DNA from: Poa pratensis | Lineage: Eukaryota; Streptophyta; Magnoliopsida; Poales; Poaceae | Length of the DNA stretch: 64,000 bases | Direction of reading: 5' to 3' | Assembly (NCBI GenBank): GCA_947311845.1 | Contig: CAMZMU010000115.1 | Coordinates: 32,571,866-32,635,865, forward strand | Shown here: in pieces, positions 45,020-57,780 of the stretch | Layout: each line of letters opens with the position of its first letter | How positions within the stretch are numbered: the first letter of the stretch is position 1 | The notes under the pieces: model-generated | Database searches by the model: none | What the model was told of the DNA's origin: nothing | Seen by the model: only the letters and a program-made list of their open reading frames with translations | Position numbers and translations under genes: made by a program

Positions 45020-46525
45020 TGATGACTCCCAAGTGCAGGAGATCAATTGTAGTACCTTTCAAATAGAAAAGGTTGTCAAACCCACGAGGAGCTGAAGGTA
45101 TTGGTTAGTAAGATTGATAAACAAAGCAATGAAAGATGCAAGTGTTTTTGGTATTTTCGGTTGTATAATTCCAATGCAGCAAGTAACAGTAACAAGTGAA
45201 AACTCTCAAAGAGAGAAAGCCCAATCCTCTTATGTGACAAGAGGACAAGCTCAAGTGATATGTGACTTATATGTGAAAAACGTTCCCGAGGGCGGCATGG
45301 ATAATACTAGGCATAGAGATTTATTAAACAACACGTTGAATATCTTGTCAAGTTTTAATCTTTTTGGACGGAGCCATAATTCGGTATAGCTAAATAAATA
45401 GACTACAACCCTTATGATGGATCATGTGGCCAAGTAAATGACTGCACAAGAATTATTAAGACATAAAGTCCCACCATAGCATTACACTCTAAGGTCCCCG
45501 ATACTAATACCCTCATACTATAACTTCAAGATTCTAACTCAGGCTTACGTGTCCTCCCAAGTCTTCCTCAATTCATTATACTACGGTGTTCTCCTATGAG
45601 CCCATATAGGTGAAGTGTTGTGCAGTCGACGTTCGCACAACACCATCATAGAATCACATAAAAGATAAACTCTTGACAAAATACCAACACATGTCATATA
45701 TAAATCATTGCCAATTCATCCTATGCCCTCAGGAACATACGGGAACTACTCACAACGTGCAAACATGATCATAATCAGTGGCATAAGTGGTACAACACAA
45801 TCTGAAATTATAACTTCACCACCAAATAATGACAAGTACTCAATCACTAACATGAATAGTAGCACAAGACAAGTATCTAGGGTATAGCAACTCTCAAACT
45901 GCGAGGGGAACGGAGTGGATCACGGTGATGATGATGGAGATGGTGCTGGTCTTGATGGGGTGATGATGTAGAGGCCTCCTCCCACGCCAAGGAGGAGGGT
46001 GATGATGACGACGATGATTTCCCCCTTCTCCGGAGCTCCGGAGCAGCAGGATCTGACCCCCCTCGGAAGGGATCAGGAGTTTCGCCGCCGCGACCTCGGA
46101 TGGACTTGGAAAAATTAGGGCGTTACTTTTCGGGCGAGACGAAGGCGTCGATAAAAAGCCCCAGGCGAGGAGGTGCCCGAGGCCACTTTTAGTGGGCCCC
46201 ACGCGCCTAGGGTTTTGGCCGCGTGGGCCCACCCCTTTTGGGCCTCGTGGCTCTCCTCTCTTCGGTCTTCTTCCCTCTGCCTTTCTCCCGATGAAAAACT
46301 GACGTGTATTTTTCCTTTTATTATTTGGGTTCCTGAAACTCCTGAAACAATAAAAACAAGAAAAGGGGGTTTTCTGCCTCCCAGATATTAAATACCAAAA
46401 ATGGGGACTTTGTGAAAGTCCCCAAAATCATCTAAAACATGTAAAAACAATCATATAATCATGCAAATAACATTCTAGTATGATACTAAAAGTTATATAA
46501 ATGATGATATAAAATGCACGTATCA
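45020..46525 (-). repeat. 3' LTR of the Athila element (1,506 bp)
   Basis: Nearly identical to 53198-54711 apart from single-base changes and small indels. ORFs of about 90 aa present in both LTR copies are not supported as genes. Confidence 0.93.
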
Positions 46526-47504
46526 ACTCCCCCAAGCTTAAACCTTTACTCGTCCTCGAGTAAGTAAGGACATAGATCATTACATGCATCAATGGACTTA
46601 TGGTTGATAAATAAATACGAGCATTGTATCATCATCATATTCACTTGCAAGATAAGATGGATGAATAAAACTCATGCATATGAGGGCAACATAAGTAGAA
46701 GCTCTAGCAATCACCCCTTACTTTTGAAAGCAAATAACCATTGTATGTTGGACAATTGAATCATATACTTTTCACATGCCTTTGCTCTTTCTAGCAAGCA
46801 TTATAATCTTTTATCCTTTACTGAAATTTAAAGACAAGATAGACTCTCATTGGATAACAAGTTCAAGAAGACAAATGAAAAGATAAATATAAAAGATGTT
46901 ATCACCCTTGCTTCTCTAGTAACTAGTACAAACTTTAGTCATGGATATCTCAATCAAGTTCCTATGCTCCATACAACCTTTATCTTACACTTTCCATGGC
47001 TAACTGAAACTTCAGGTGCCTACCTTTTCATACACATTCAAGAGCATAAGTATTGAAATATCCATGATCATTAATTTGCTCAAAAGATACTAGAGTCTAA
47101 CAAGAGTGTTTTATACCCTTTTCATTATCCCTTCTCAACCTTTTACCCCACAAGACAATATCTCAACCTCAAACTATTAATTCCAAGTCATAAGTTGACT
47201 TTTACTTATTTTATTATGAGATGATTCTACAATTGTCCAACACACTCAAGTTAATTAGTTTCAAGGCAAGATGTGATTGAAACTCTAAATATGCCACGCT
47301 CATTTGCATGAATGTTACCCATAAATCCCCAAACAAGAGAATCATGGATGACACCATACTTTAATATTCATTGATAAACCATAAGATAGAGATACATGAT
47401 AATGCTCCATGAGCTCACACACGCCTAAGAGATATTGATAACTAATCGATAAAAGCAAAGCACACCATGACTAGATAGATATGATAGATTGATAAAGAGA
47501 AAGA
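46526..47504 (-). other. Purine tract and 3' untranslated region of the Athila element
   Basis: Minus strand GCTTGGGGGAGT abuts the LTR at 46526. The rest is AT-rich without ORFs. Confidence 0.7.
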
Positions 47505-48071
47505 CTAGATGGAACTCCCCCAAGCTTGGCGTTCCTCCAGATTCTCCTTTGCTGCAGCCTCCTCCTTCTCATATTCTTCCTCCCATTCAGCCATCTTCCA
47601 TGGGAAAGGCCTTCCATCACGGAAAGATGTAGGTGGATCATTGTACCTGAGGGTGGCGGCTGCTGCAATCTTCTTGAAGCGTTCTTCATATTCGCAGTTC
47701 TGGTTCTCTACATCCCACATGAAGCATTGGAACTTCTCCCACTTGTTGATGACGTCCTTGTACCTATCTTCCAGATCTTCAAGCCTTTTCTTGTACTCTT
47801 CAACCTTCTTCTCCAGCTCCAGGTTCATGAAGTGGTGAGCATCAAGGCTGCGGTAAACCACAGTGCCATACCTGAAGGTCTTGTCCTCTAACTCATCCAG
47901 CCTTTCCTCCACCGTGCCGGTGGCCTTGGGAGCCTTCACCTCCTCCACGAGCATCACGCCCTCTTTGAAGCACACGGTCTTTGGTGGTGCCATCACGGAG
48001 TTGAGGTAGCGGTTCACAACACCTTCCTTGGGAGAGCTCTCCCCCTCTTGGTTGGATCCGGCGCAAGACAT
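47505..48071 (-). CDS. Accessory ORF of the Athila element, coiled-coil protein, 188 aa
   Basis: An intact minus-strand frame from ATG 48071 lies downstream of integrase, where Athila elements may carry a third, env-like ORF. It begins MSCAGSNQEGESSPKEG. Residues ~60-140 are heptad-like and highly charged (VEERLDELEDKTFRYG, LELEKKVEEYKKRLEDLEDR), and the C-terminus is Glu-rich (MAEWEEEYEKEEAAAKEN). No signal peptide or membrane segment is visible, so it does not look like an envelope protein. It could be translated from a subgenomic or spliced RNA. Function unknown. Confidence 0.65.
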   Translation of the reverse strand: MSCAGSNQEGESSPKEGVVNRYLNSVMAPPKTVCFKEGVMLVEEVKAPKATGTVEERLDELEDKTFRYGTVVYRSLDAHHFMNLELEKKVEEYKKRLEDLEDRYKDVINKWEKFQCFMWDVENQNCEYEERFKKIAAAATLRYNDPPTSFRDGRPFPWKMAEWEEEYEKEEAAAKENLEERQAWGSSI

Positions 48072-48437
48072 GGCTAAAACCTGACAGACAGAAACAGCAG
48101 AAACAAAGATCGCTCGAGAACGCTCGGTGCGAGATTAGATCGGCAGAGAGGAGTATATATTGAGGGTTTTTAGGTCAAGACGAAGCGTCGGGATCGAAAA
48201 CGAGACGAAAAGGGACTCCGAGGTGGAAAAGGAGTGGGCCCACGCGGCCAGGTACATGGGCCGCGTGGGCCCCCTCTTTCCTTCCTCGGGTCTCCGCTTC
48301 GTCTAGTTTTCTTGTCCCACACGTTAATTTCCATAAAAAATGACTTCCGTAAAATATTATGCAATTCCGAGAAACTTTCCAACAGTAAGTTACCTTCTAT
48401 TGTTTTGGGGTTTCTGAAACTGCACGGTTTCTCTCAA

Positions 48438-49597
48438 TTACCTCCTCGGTGTTTGTAGGTTCAGCTCTTCCACCATTCCGACAAAGCTTTTTCCTGCAAT
48501 ATAAGGTTTAAGGCGTTGTCCATTAACTACATGAGGTTTACCTTTCATATCACCGTGAAGGCGGATAGCTCCTGAACGGTACACCTCCTGTATCACTAGT
48601 GGTCCCTGCCATCTTGAACGCAACTTCCCTGCAGAAAACTTAAAGCGAGAGTTGTATAGCAAAACTTGATCACCCACTTGGAATTCCTTCCTCTTAATTT
48701 TTGTCATGCCATATTTTAACTTTTTCTTAAACATTTTAGCATTTTCATAAGCTTCATTTCTCCATTCATCTAGTAGGCTCAAATCAAGAATCCTCTTTTC
48801 TCCTGCAGTCTTAAAATCAAAGTTCAATCGTTTAACAGCCCATCTAGCATTGTGTTCTAACTCAACAGGCAAATGACAAGCTTTCCCATAAACCATTTTG
48901 TAAGGAGACATTCCCATGGGATTTTTAAAAGCAGTTCTATAAGCCCATAAAGCATCATTAATTTTAGCTGGCCAATCAGACCTAGACTTATTAACTGTCT
49001 TTTCCAAGATAAGTTTAATTTCCCTATTACTTAATTCAACTTGTCCACTTGTTTGAGGATGATATGGTGATGCAATTCTATGGTTAACATCATATTTTGC
49101 CAAAGTTTTTCTAAGAATACCATGCAAGAAATGAGAACCACCATCAGTAATTAAAAACCTAGGAACACCAAACCTGGGGAAAATGATGTCCTTGAGCATC
49201 TTCATTGCTGTGGCATGATCTGCACTTTTGGTTGGAATTGCTTCCACCCACTTTGTAACATAGTCAACTGCAACCAAAATGTGAGTATGCTTTGTCTTTG
49301 ATTCTGGGAAAGGTCCCATAAAGTCAAAACCCCACACATCAAATGGCTCAAGTGGCAAAGAATAATTCATAGCATTTCATTTCTCCTACCAATATTTCCT
49401 ACTCTTTGACATTTATCACAAGATTTAACATATTCAGCACAATCCTTAAACAAAGTAGGCCAATAGAAACCAGATTGTAATACCTTTGCTCCTGTGCGAT
49501 CTCCTGCATGATGTCCTCCATAGGGACTATCATGGCAATCTCTTATTATAGCCTGTTGTTCATGCTCAGGTACACAACGTCTAATAATACCATCCAC
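48438..49597 (-). pseudogene. Athila integrase, one frameshift
   Basis: 49597-49367 holds the zinc-binding part (HDSPYGGHHAGDRT, CDKCQRVGN) and ends in a stop; 49370-48438 holds the core with [18 protein letters not shown] and [12 protein letters not shown], i.e. the D,D,E residues, then the C-terminal [20 protein letters not shown]. The frames overlap at 49367-49370, consistent with a one-base loss in the NIGRRNEM region. Otherwise complete. Confidence 0.88.
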
Positions 49598-51408
49598 ACT
49601 TTTCTTATAAAGAAAGGATCATCCCAGAAATAATGTCTAAGATCATAGAAGAATTTCTTCTTTTGTTGATAAGTGAAGTGTGGAGGTAATATTTTACCAA
49701 CAATGAAATTTGCATAATTGGCAAACCAAGGAGATGCAACTTTAGCACTAGAAACGTTAACAATTGCAAGTTGTTCATTAACAAAGCTATCATTAATAGG
49801 AATAGGATCATCAGGTATATTTTCCATCCTAGAGAGATGATCAGCTACTTGATTATCTTCCCCTTTCCTATCAACAATATGTAAATCAAACTCTTGCAAT
49901 AAAAGTACCCATCTTATTAATCTAGGCTTAGCATCTTTCTTATTCATCAAGTATTTAATAGCAGAATGATCAGTATGCAATGTGACTTTTGAATCAGTGA
50001 TGTAAGGTCTAAACTTGTCACAAGCAAACAGTACTGCTAAAAATTCTTTCTCAGTTGTAGCATAATTTCTTTGAGCAGCATCAAGTGTTCTACTAGCATA
50101 ATAGATAACATTCAGTTTCTTATCAACACGTTGGCCCAAAACAGCCCCAACTGCATAATCACTAGCATCACACATAATTTCAAAGGGCAATTTCCAATCA
50201 GGAGGTTGAATAATAGGAGCACTTATTAGAGCATTCTTCAAAATATTAAAGGACTCAATGCAATCATCATTAAAAGAAAAGGGAACATCCTTTTGCAAAA
50301 GATTGGTTAGAGGTTTTGATATTTTGGAGAAATCTTTAATAAACCTACGGTAAAAACCTGCATGCCCAAGAAAACTTCTTATACCTTTGATGTCCCTTGG
50401 GTATGGTAGCTTCTCAATAGCTTCTATCTTGGCTGGATCAACTTCTATTCCTTTTCCAGAAATCTTGTGCCCTAGAACAATACCTTCGGTAACCATGAAG
50501 TGACACTTCTCCCAATTAAGAACTAAGTGTTGGTCTTCACAACGCTGCAAAACTTTGTTAAGGTTGAACAAGCAATTATCGAAGGAAGTACCATACACAG
50601 AAAAATCATCCATAAAGACTTCCATTATCTTTTCAATATAATCAGCAAATATAGCATTCATGCATCTTTGAAAAGTAGCAGGAGCATTACATAAACCGAA
50701 TGGCATTCTCCTATAAGCAAAAGTACCATATGGGCAAGTAAAAGTGGTCTTTTCTTGATCATCCTTATGGACAGGAATTTGTGAGAAACCTGAATAACCA
50801 TCTAGATAGCAAAAGTGAGAATGTTTAGATAACCTTTCTAACATTTGATCAATAAATGGCAATGGATAATGATCTTTTCTAGTTGCTTTGTTTAATTTCC
50901 TGAAATCAATACACATCCTATAACCAACAACAGTACGTTGAGCCACAAGTTCATCCTCATCATTTGGAACAACAGTCATTCCACCCTTTTTAGGAACACA
51001 ATGAACAGGACTAACCCACTTACTATCAGCTATAGGATAAATGATACCAGCTTCAATAAGTCTTATTACCTCTTTTCTTACCACTTCTTTCATTTTTGGA
51101 TGGAGACGGCGTTGATAATCAACCACAGGTTTTGCATCTTCTTCCAGATTAATTTTATGCATACATAGAGCTGGGCTTATACCTTTAAGATCATCAAGAG
51201 AGTACCCAATGGCTGGTCGGTGAGCTTTTAGCACATCAAGTAATTTCTCTTCTTCTTCAGCTGAAAGGTTAGCACTAATAATAACAGGATATATGCTCTT
51301 ATCATCTAAATATGCATATTTCAGATTTGTAGGCAAAGGTTTTAGTTCAAAACTAGGATCTCCTTTAGGTGGTGGTAGCACTCCTAGATTATCAGGTGGA
51401 ATATGCAA
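49546..51408 (-). CDS. Athila reverse transcriptase and RNase H
   Basis: A minus-strand frame of 620 codons. RT contains [40 protein letters not shown] and the catalytic FMDD (265-268). RNase H follows with [14 protein letters not shown] (D414), [19 protein letters not shown] (D480) and VADHLSRM (D523). Only the link regions are shifted: upstream near 51440 to gag-protease and downstream near 49600 to integrase. The enzyme part itself looks intact. Confidence 0.93.
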   Translation of the reverse strand: MHIPPDNLGVLPPPKGDPSFELKPLPTNLKYAYLDDKSIYPVIISANLSAEEEEKLLDVLKAHRPAIGYSLDDLKGISPALCMHKINLEEDAKPVVDYQRRLHPKMKEVVRKEVIRLIEAGIIYPIADSKWVSPVHCVPKKGGMTVVPNDEDELVAQRTVVGYRMCIDFRKLNKATRKDHYPLPFIDQMLERLSKHSHFCYLDGYSGFSQIPVHKDDQEKTTFTCPYGTFAYRRMPFGLCNAPATFQRCMNAIFADYIEKIMEVFMDDFSVYGTSFDNCLFNLNKVLQRCEDQHLVLNWEKCHFMVTEGIVLGHKISGKGIEVDPAKIEAIEKLPYPRDIKGIRSFLGHAGFYRRFIKDFSKISKPLTNLLQKDVPFSFNDDCIESFNILKNALISAPIIQPPDWKLPFEIMCDASDYAVGAVLGQRVDKKLNVIYYASRTLDAAQRNYATTEKEFLAVLFACDKFRPYITDSKVTLHTDHSAIKYLMNKKDAKPRLIRWVLLLQEFDLHIVDRKGEDNQVADHLSRMENIPDDPIPINDSFVNEQLAIVNVSSAKVASPWFANYANFIVGKILPPHFTYQQKKKFFYDLRHYFWDDPFFIRKVWMVLLDVVYLSMNNRL

Positions 51409-51443
51409 CTGTAATTGTGGTGGTTGTTGCCATAATATTTGTT

Positions 51444-53036
51444 CTAAAGCCTCTTTTCCTCATCATTAAATGGTTCATCTTGATTAAGCATATAACGTTC
51501 TACAACATCTGTTGAAGCTACAACTATATGAGCAAGAGTTTCAATTAAATCTTCAGAAACAGGCTCTTTAAACAACATTTTATCAGCAAACTTAGAAAAG
51601 TTGAATTCAAGTTTCTCACCATTACATTTAATAAACACTTTCTCTTTAAGCAAATTGATTTCAGCACCAACAGTACGCAAGAAAGGTCTACCAAAAATGA
51701 TAGGACAAAATGAATCTTGAGGACAACCAAGCACAATAAAATCAGGATATTTTATTTTGCCAACCAATACTTCAACATCTCTAACAATTCCGAATGGATT
51801 GATATATTCTTTATTAGCAAGTTGAATTGTCATACCTGTCTCTTCCATTGCAATAGGATCAATATCAGGCTTGATTTCAAGATAGAGAGAATATGGAATG
51901 ACACTTATGCTTGACCCAATATCACATAAACCATGATAACATGAAGTCCCAATAGAGCATGATATAACAGGTTTCCCCACCTTGGCCGAATTACCTTTGA
52001 TGACTTTAGTAGCATCTTCACATAGATAAACATCAACATGATCTTCTTCATTAAGTTGCTTGATGACAGAAATTTGAGTGTTGACTTCCACCTGTTCATA
52101 TGGCTGAGAACATTTTCTATTACTTTTGTTAGTAACAGCAATAAGTAAATTCTCTTTAACTTGGTTTGGATAGGGTGGTGCTTCAACATACTCCTCAATT
52201 CTCACAGATGACACCGGTTCAACCTGTTTAATAACTTTTGGAACAATAATGGATTGTTTAACAGGTTCAACATAAGTTTCAAATCCACTTTTTGGAACAT
52301 AGATATGTTCAGCAAAAGATTTAGCTATCTCAAGTATAACATAAGGATCAAGATTAAATGTAACACTCATATTTTTAAACAAGATAGAAGTAGAGAAGTT
52401 CTCTACACATGAATATCCATAGTCAAAATAAGGCTCATTACCTTTATCAAGATCCCAATGACCAGTATTTTCAGAAATAGTCTCCAATAGATTCCATGCT
52501 TCTTCTTCAGTATTGTTTGTGAAACTACCACCAGATGAATTATCCAGAATTTCCTTGTGCTTCATAGGTAACCTCACATAAAAGTTTATCAATATAAGTT
52601 TCCTTGTAAGATCATGACAAGGGTTCTTGCGAAGGAGTTCCTTCAATCTCCCCCAAGCTTGAGTGATGCTCTCTCCCAGATGTGGCCAGAAATTGAATAT
52701 GTAGCAGCGGTTCTCATAAGCTTCTTTAGGTGTGAAGTATTTAAGAAAGAAAACCTTCCTCAAGATATTCCAGTCAATAGTAGCTTCTTCATCCAGAGAC
52801 CTGTACCAAACACGAGCATTACCAGATAAAGACAAATATAGTAACTTTCTTTTTACCTCATCCTCAGGAATACCAGGAAGTCTAAATAAACCACATATGT
52901 CTTCAATCAACTCCATGTGTTCGCGTGCAGACTTAGTTCCATCCCCTGTAAATGGATTTTTCATAACTCTTTTAACATGACCCATGGGAATTTTAAATCC
53001 CACTTTAGGTATCTCAGGCACAGTAGTTTCAACCAC
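51444..53036 (-). CDS. Athila gag and protease
   Basis: 530 codons on minus from ATG 53036. The gag core lies at ~60-160 ([40 protein letters not shown]). The aspartic protease is at ~355-480 with [16 protein letters not shown] (D372) and [20 protein letters not shown]. The usual upstream start (MNRASLHLALYESVM on minus near 53095) is in another frame, so a small indel near 53045 separates it. The frame ends at 51444 and RT starts in a shifted frame. Confidence 0.9.
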   Translation of the reverse strand: MVETTVPEIPKVGFKIPMGHVKRVMKNPFTGDGTKSAREHMELIEDICGLFRLPGIPEDEVKRKLLYLSLSGNARVWYRSLDEEATIDWNILRKVFFLKYFTPKEAYENRCYIFNFWPHLGESITQAWGRLKELLRKNPCHDLTRKLILINFYVRLPMKHKEILDNSSGGSFTNNTEEEAWNLLETISENTGHWDLDKGNEPYFDYGYSCVENFSTSILFKNMSVTFNLDPYVILEIAKSFAEHIYVPKSGFETYVEPVKQSIIVPKVIKQVEPVSSVRIEEYVEAPPYPNQVKENLLIAVTNKSNRKCSQPYEQVEVNTQISVIKQLNEEDHVDVYLCEDATKVIKGNSAKVGKPVISCSIGTSCYHGLCDIGSSISVIPYSLYLEIKPDIDPIAMEETGMTIQLANKEYINPFGIVRDVEVLVGKIKYPDFIVLGCPQDSFCPIIFGRPFLRTVGAEINLLKEKVFIKCNGEKLEFNFSKFADKMLFKEPVSEDLIETLAHIVVASTDVVERYMLNQDEPFNDEEKRL

Positions 53037-53169
53037 CTTTGCAGTAGTGGCATAACACTTTCATATAGAGCAAGATGCAGCGAGGCACGATTCATAAATC
53101 CCATAGTAGCAATGAGATAAAACAACTTTCAAGTTTCCTTACCAAACTTCTTACCAATAGCGCAACGCT

Positions 53170-53186
53170 CCCCGGCAACGGCGCCA
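53170..53186 (-). other. Primer-binding site of the Athila element
   Basis: Minus TGGCGCCGTTGCCGGGG, complementary to the tRNA-Asp 3' end (recalled), 11 bp from the LTR. Confidence 0.88.
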
Positions 53187-53197
53187 GAAAAGTATCT

Positions 53198-54711
53198 TGA
53201 TGACTCCCAAGTGCAGGAGATCAATTGTAGTACCTTTCAAATAGAAAAGGTTGTCGAACCCACGAGGAGCTGAAGGTATTGGTTAGTAAGATTGATAAAC
53301 AAAGCAATGAAAGATGCAAGTGTTTTTGGTATTTTCGGTTGTATAATTCCAATGCAGCAAGTAACAGTAACAAGTGAAAGCTCTCAAAGAGAGAAAGCCC
53401 AATCCTCTTATGTGACAAGAGGACAAGCTCAAGTGATATGTGACTTATATGTGGAAAACGTTCCCGAGGGTGGCATGGATAATGCTAGGCATAGAGATTT
53501 ATTAAACAACACGTTGAATATCTTGTCAAGTTTTAATCTTTTTGGATGGAGCCATAATTCGATATAGCTAAATAAATAGACTACAACCCCTTATGATGGA
53601 TCATGTGGCCAAGTAAATGACTGCACAAGAATTATTAAGACATAAAGTCCCACCATAGCATTACACTCTAAGGTCCCCGATACTAATACCCTCATACTAT
53701 AACTTCAAGATTCTAACTCAGGCTTACGTGTCCTCCCAAGTCTTCCTCAATTCATTATACTACGGTGTTCTCCTATGAGCCCATATAGGTGAAGTGTTGT
53801 GCAGTCGACGTTCGCACAACACCATCATAGAATCACATAAAAGATAAACTCTTGACAAATACCAACACATGTCATATATAAATCATTGCCAATTCATCCT
53901 ATGCCCTCAGGAACATACGGGAACTACTCACAACGTGCAAACATGATCATAATCAGTGGCATAAGTGGTACAACACAATCTGGAATTATAACTTCACCAC
54001 CAAATAATGACAAGTACTCAATCACTAACATGAATAGTAGCACAAGACAAGTATCTAGGGTATAGCAACTCTCAAACTGCGAGGGAACAGAGTGGATCAC
54101 GGTGATGATGATGGAGATGGTGCTGGTCTTGATGGGGGTGATGATGTAAAGGCCTCCTCCCACGCCAAGGAGGAGAGGTGATGATGATGACGATGATTTC
54201 CCCCTTCCCCGGAGCTCCGGAGCAGCAGGATCTGACCCCCCCTCGGAAGGGATCAGGAGTTTCGCCGCCGCCGCGACCTCGGATGGACTTGGAAAAATTA
54301 GGGCGTTAATTTTCGGGCGAGACGAAGGCGTCGATAAAAAGCCCCAGGCGAGGAGGTGCCCGAGGCCACTTTTGGTGGGCCCCACGTGGCCTAGGGTTTT
54401 GGCCGCGTGGGCCCACCCCTTTTGGGCCTCTTGGCTCTCCTCTCTTCGGTCTTCTTCCCTCTGCCTTTCTCCCGATGAAAAACTGACGTGGTATTTTTCC
54501 TTTATTATTTGGGTTCCTGAAACTCCTGAAACAATAAAAACAAGAAAAGGGGGTTTTCTGCCTCCCAGATATTAAATACCAAAAATGGGGACTTTGTGTG
54601 AAAGTCCCCAAAATCATCTAAAACATTTAAAAACAATCATATAATCATGCAAATAACATTCTAGTATGATACTAAAAGTTATATAAATGATGATATAAAA
54701 TGCACGTATCA
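53198..54711 (-). repeat. 5' LTR of the Athila element (1,514 bp)
   Basis: Partner of 45020-46525. Minus start TGATACGTGCATTTTATATC, end GGGAGTCATCA before the PBS. Confidence 0.93.
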
Positions 54712-55435
54712 GCCTTTCAACTAGATGTAACCAGGGTGAGGCTACACTTCGCGCTATGGCGGAGTTTCTTCCACACCGAGGCGTACCTTGACGGCAGATG
54801 GTTGCCGCACATGTCATTGTCGTATTCAAACTATGGAAAGGGGAGGAGAACTTGTAGTCGGTATTCCATGTCTAGAACTGCTAGAAGGGATGGGATATCG
54901 AGCGGTTCTACGACCTCTCCTTCTCTGTTGTAGGGGTTGCCTTGATTTCGACCTTCTTGGATAAGCAGCTCGCTCGTGGAAGATGCGACACACATCCTTA
55001 CCCTGAGAGACAAGCTGGGTCTCTCCAGATTAGATGTGGAAGCCACTTTCGTTGCCTCGAGTGCTCCTGGCCAAGGTGTTGATCAACCCCATGTCGAAGA
55101 CACACGGAGGACCGACCCCATAGGGGATTTAGCCAGGCGCATATCTGAAGTGAAGGTCTATGCCCAAGTAGCAAGGCCGCTTTGGAGAGCCGTTGGGGGG
55201 AATAATATCGGGCACCCCTACCGCTTCATCCAGTCGCTCCGCCCCACACACAAGTTGTTAGGCTATGTGCTCGAATATGTATTTATTTTTTATTTTTGCC
55301 AAGGTAAACTTTATAGAACGTTAGTTTGATTGATTCACCCGAGGAACCGCACTTCTCTTTTAGCTTTGCAACAAGCAGTTGTGACTGCCCCTCCCGCTGT
55401 GAAGGTTCAAAACCTAGGTGGCAAGTGATATGTGT
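54712..55435. other. Unassigned flank of the Athila element
   Basis: Moderately GC-rich. A 117-codon plus-strand frame (54976-55329, MEDATHILTLRDKLGLSRLD) has no recognised domain. It may be transposon debris. Confidence 0.35.
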
Positions 55436-55830
55436 CAAACGTATCTATAATTTTTGATTGATTCATGTTATTATTAGCATTGCTGCATACTTTTGTCACC
55501 GGAGGCATCTACACCAATGTCGCGAAAATACAATACAAATCCACCCTGCTGCGATTACGGATCTGGAGTCCTGCTTGGTACTCTGTCGGAGGGGGATTTA
55601 TCACCGGAGGCACGTGAGTGGTTCATCCTTCTACTACGTGTCCATAGTAGTAGTTAGATGGTTATCTCTCCTTCATGTTTCTCAATACAAAGGTCTCGTG
55701 AACTGCATAACGTGATTGAGTTCCATATCATGTAATTGCTTCTACTGTTGTGCTTGCTGGGATAAGACGAATTGTGATGTTATGATCAGATCGTGCATGT
55801 TATATAAATTTCATATTTATTGTTCCAACG
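55436..55830 (+). repeat. LTR fragment of the same family as the old Gypsy LTR, plus orientation
   Basis: It starts TGATATGTGTCAAACGTATC. GAGTGGTTCATCCTTCTACT and AGTAGTTAGATGGTTATCTC match the complement of 44120-44260. It is shorter than the old LTR because of internal deletions, and its 3' end fades. Confidence 0.7.
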
Positions 55831-55970
55831 TGCTCTCCGATTTATGTGTATATTCTGGCCAAGTTTACATGTAAATCTCCTAGAGGGGGTATATGTTCGA
55901 TAGTGGGTTCCACCTTGCTTTCTCATCGCTTGAGTGACAGAAACGTGCAAGTAGGGGTAATGTGTTATTA

Positions 55971-56135
55971 CTACTCCCCCGTTTCTAAATGTAAGCCTTT
56001 TACCTTTTTTTTGGCCCACATGTATCTACACATATTTTAGTGCAAGGTTCATGTGAATCTTGCACTAAAACATGTCTAGATATATGTGGACCAAAAAAAG
56101 CTAAATATGTTTACATTTAGGAACGGAGGAAGTAC
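55971..56135. mobile_element. Stowaway MITE, about 165 bp
   Basis: The left end CTACTCCCCCGTTTCTAAAT and the complement of the right end, GTACTTCCTCCGTTCCTAAA, are Stowaway termini. TA flanks both sides. The interior is a long imperfect hairpin (TAGTGCAAGGTTCATGTGAA / CTTGCACTA). Confidence 0.85.
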
Positions 56136-56137
56136 TA

Positions 56138-56695
56138 AGTATAAAATAATGGTCTGCTATCTCTTTTTATTGCTCCTATATTGCCTGATTGTTTATATCA
56201 TGTAATAAGTTAATTACCCACTACTTTAATATAGTTAAGTTGCTAGTGTTCAAGACTTGCCACTGTTTTAACATAATTAACTTCTCACTATTTTAATATA
56301 GTTAACTTGGCATTGATAAGCACGCGCCACTGTTAAGATTGTTTTGTTTAAATCCGATGACTAAGTCATAACTCATTTAAATAATAGCATACCAATAGAA
56401 AAACCACCAAATACTACTCGACCGACGATTTTAGTGTTCGTTATTTTTCTGCATTGCACCTTAGGTGACGTATTAAACTGGAATTTGGTGACACCACACA
56501 ATCCTAGAGCGGGTGGTGACCTCCATGGACGGGAACGAGTTTATGTCAAGACTCCCATGACAGAACCGACTTAGCAATATCTTGCAGTCAAGACGTGGGT
56601 CGGCGGCTCCCGATCCTCAACCAGAACCACCTCAATACGTAGTTAAGTTATTATTTTAGTTAGATTATATTTTAGCATATTTACTTGCAATTGTA
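56138..56695. other. Unassigned DNA with a diverged triple repeat
   Basis: Three related copies of CACTATTTTAATATAGTTAA occur at about 56219, 56260 and 56287. No gene recognised. Confidence 0.45.
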
Positions 56696-56699
56696 ATTT

Positions 56700-57060
56700 T
56701 TAATTAATGTATAGGGTCGAGATGCGAGACGTTGAATTCCATGCTCCAGAATGCAACTATGAGATCAATGCCCACCAATATACAAAGGGGTGCTATTTTG
56801 CCGATGGCATCTATCCTCGTTGGTCGACATTTGTGAAGATAACATTTTACTTTGATTCAACGCCAAAAAGTTGTAAGAAGGATGTCGAGCAAGCATATTG
56901 GTGTGCTCCAAGCTCGATTTGCTAGTACCCTGCTCAAATATGGTCGATATATCGGATCTGCGAGGTCATGAATGTTTGTGTTATCGGGTATAACATGATC
57001 GTGAGTGAGCTCGATACTGGCCTAGTTTTGATCAACAACTTGACTATCAGGTACCTCTTA
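56700..57060 (+). pseudogene. PIF/Harbinger transposase remnant (plant transposon protein type)
   Basis: The plus-strand frame reads CNYEINAHQYTKGCYFADGI, YPRWSTFVK, CKKDVEQAYW, then after a stop YPAQIWSIYRICEVMNVCVI and YNMIVSE. These match the YYLADGIYPxWATFVK, KDVERAFGVLQARF and HNMIIE landmarks of the DDE region of plant PIF-type transposases (recalled). Stops and shifts show it is dead, and the N-terminal half is missing. Confidence 0.72.
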
Positions 57061-57780
57061 CCGAGCCACATTAGGGCTTCCTAGTCAAGTTTGCTGAATT
57101 TCTCGTCATGCATAAGAAATTCGTGATGAAGGTGTTCATCGACAACTGCAAGATGAATTTCTCGCCATCCCACGGGAGGCCCGGCCCCATAGGTCCGACA
57201 GGTGTTTGAGCGCCCCCATAACGTACAATATTTCAGGGATGCCAGGCACATTAATACGGGCAACGGTGGTGCTCTTAATTAGTTATGTCTTGCTCATGTG
57301 GCTTGCCCAAGAAAAAAATTGGGATATAAAAATACAAAATATGCATTTTGGATGTCATGAGATTTCAAACATAGAAATAATGAAAATGATGCAATTGAAT
57401 GATTCATGTTGAGCAAAGCTAATTTGGATTTGAAGAAAAACGTTTTTACCTATGTAGGTCGAGATCGAGAGAGAGATAGCACTAGTCATGTGCTGGCAAG
57501 TCAAAACCGATCATGTACCAAGTTTTCTATAGATTTGATGGTCGTACACCATTGAAACGACCGCTCCCTATTTGTGTTGCTTTATATTCTTGGGGCTAAT
57601 AGCAAAAGTTTGTCCTATCCTCCCATTTTATCCATAGCCACATGACCTGAAGTGCATTTCGATTCTTGTTCCATGTTGTCTTCTCTTGAAAAAGGAAGGA
57701 ATATCTGCACCATTCAGCCTTTAGCACATGAACCTTTGAATCATTTCCTCGAAAATAGACGGAAGGAAACATCACGCGTG
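57061..57780. other. Unassigned DNA
   Basis: No coding or repeat structure recognised. Confidence 0.4.

Larger units (their letters stand above)
45020..54711 (-). mobile_element. Athila-lineage Gypsy retrotransposon, about 9.7 kb
   Basis: LTRs at 45020-46525 and 53198-54711 (TGATGACTCC to GTATCA on plus). On minus the order is LTR, PBS TGGCGCCGTTGCCGGGG, gag-protease, RT-RNase H, integrase, an extra 188-aa ORF, a long untranslated stretch, purine tract, LTR. The flanks AGCCT (45015-45019) and AGCCT (54711-54715, sharing the last LTR base) are consistent with a 5-bp target duplication. The tRNA-Asp-type PBS and RT sequence fit Athila. It is only lightly damaged. Confidence 0.93.

Noticed and set aside
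45114..45389. 91-aa ORF, also present at 53292-53567
   Set aside because: Both copies lie inside the two LTRs of one element; duplication comes from the LTRs and no domain is visible.
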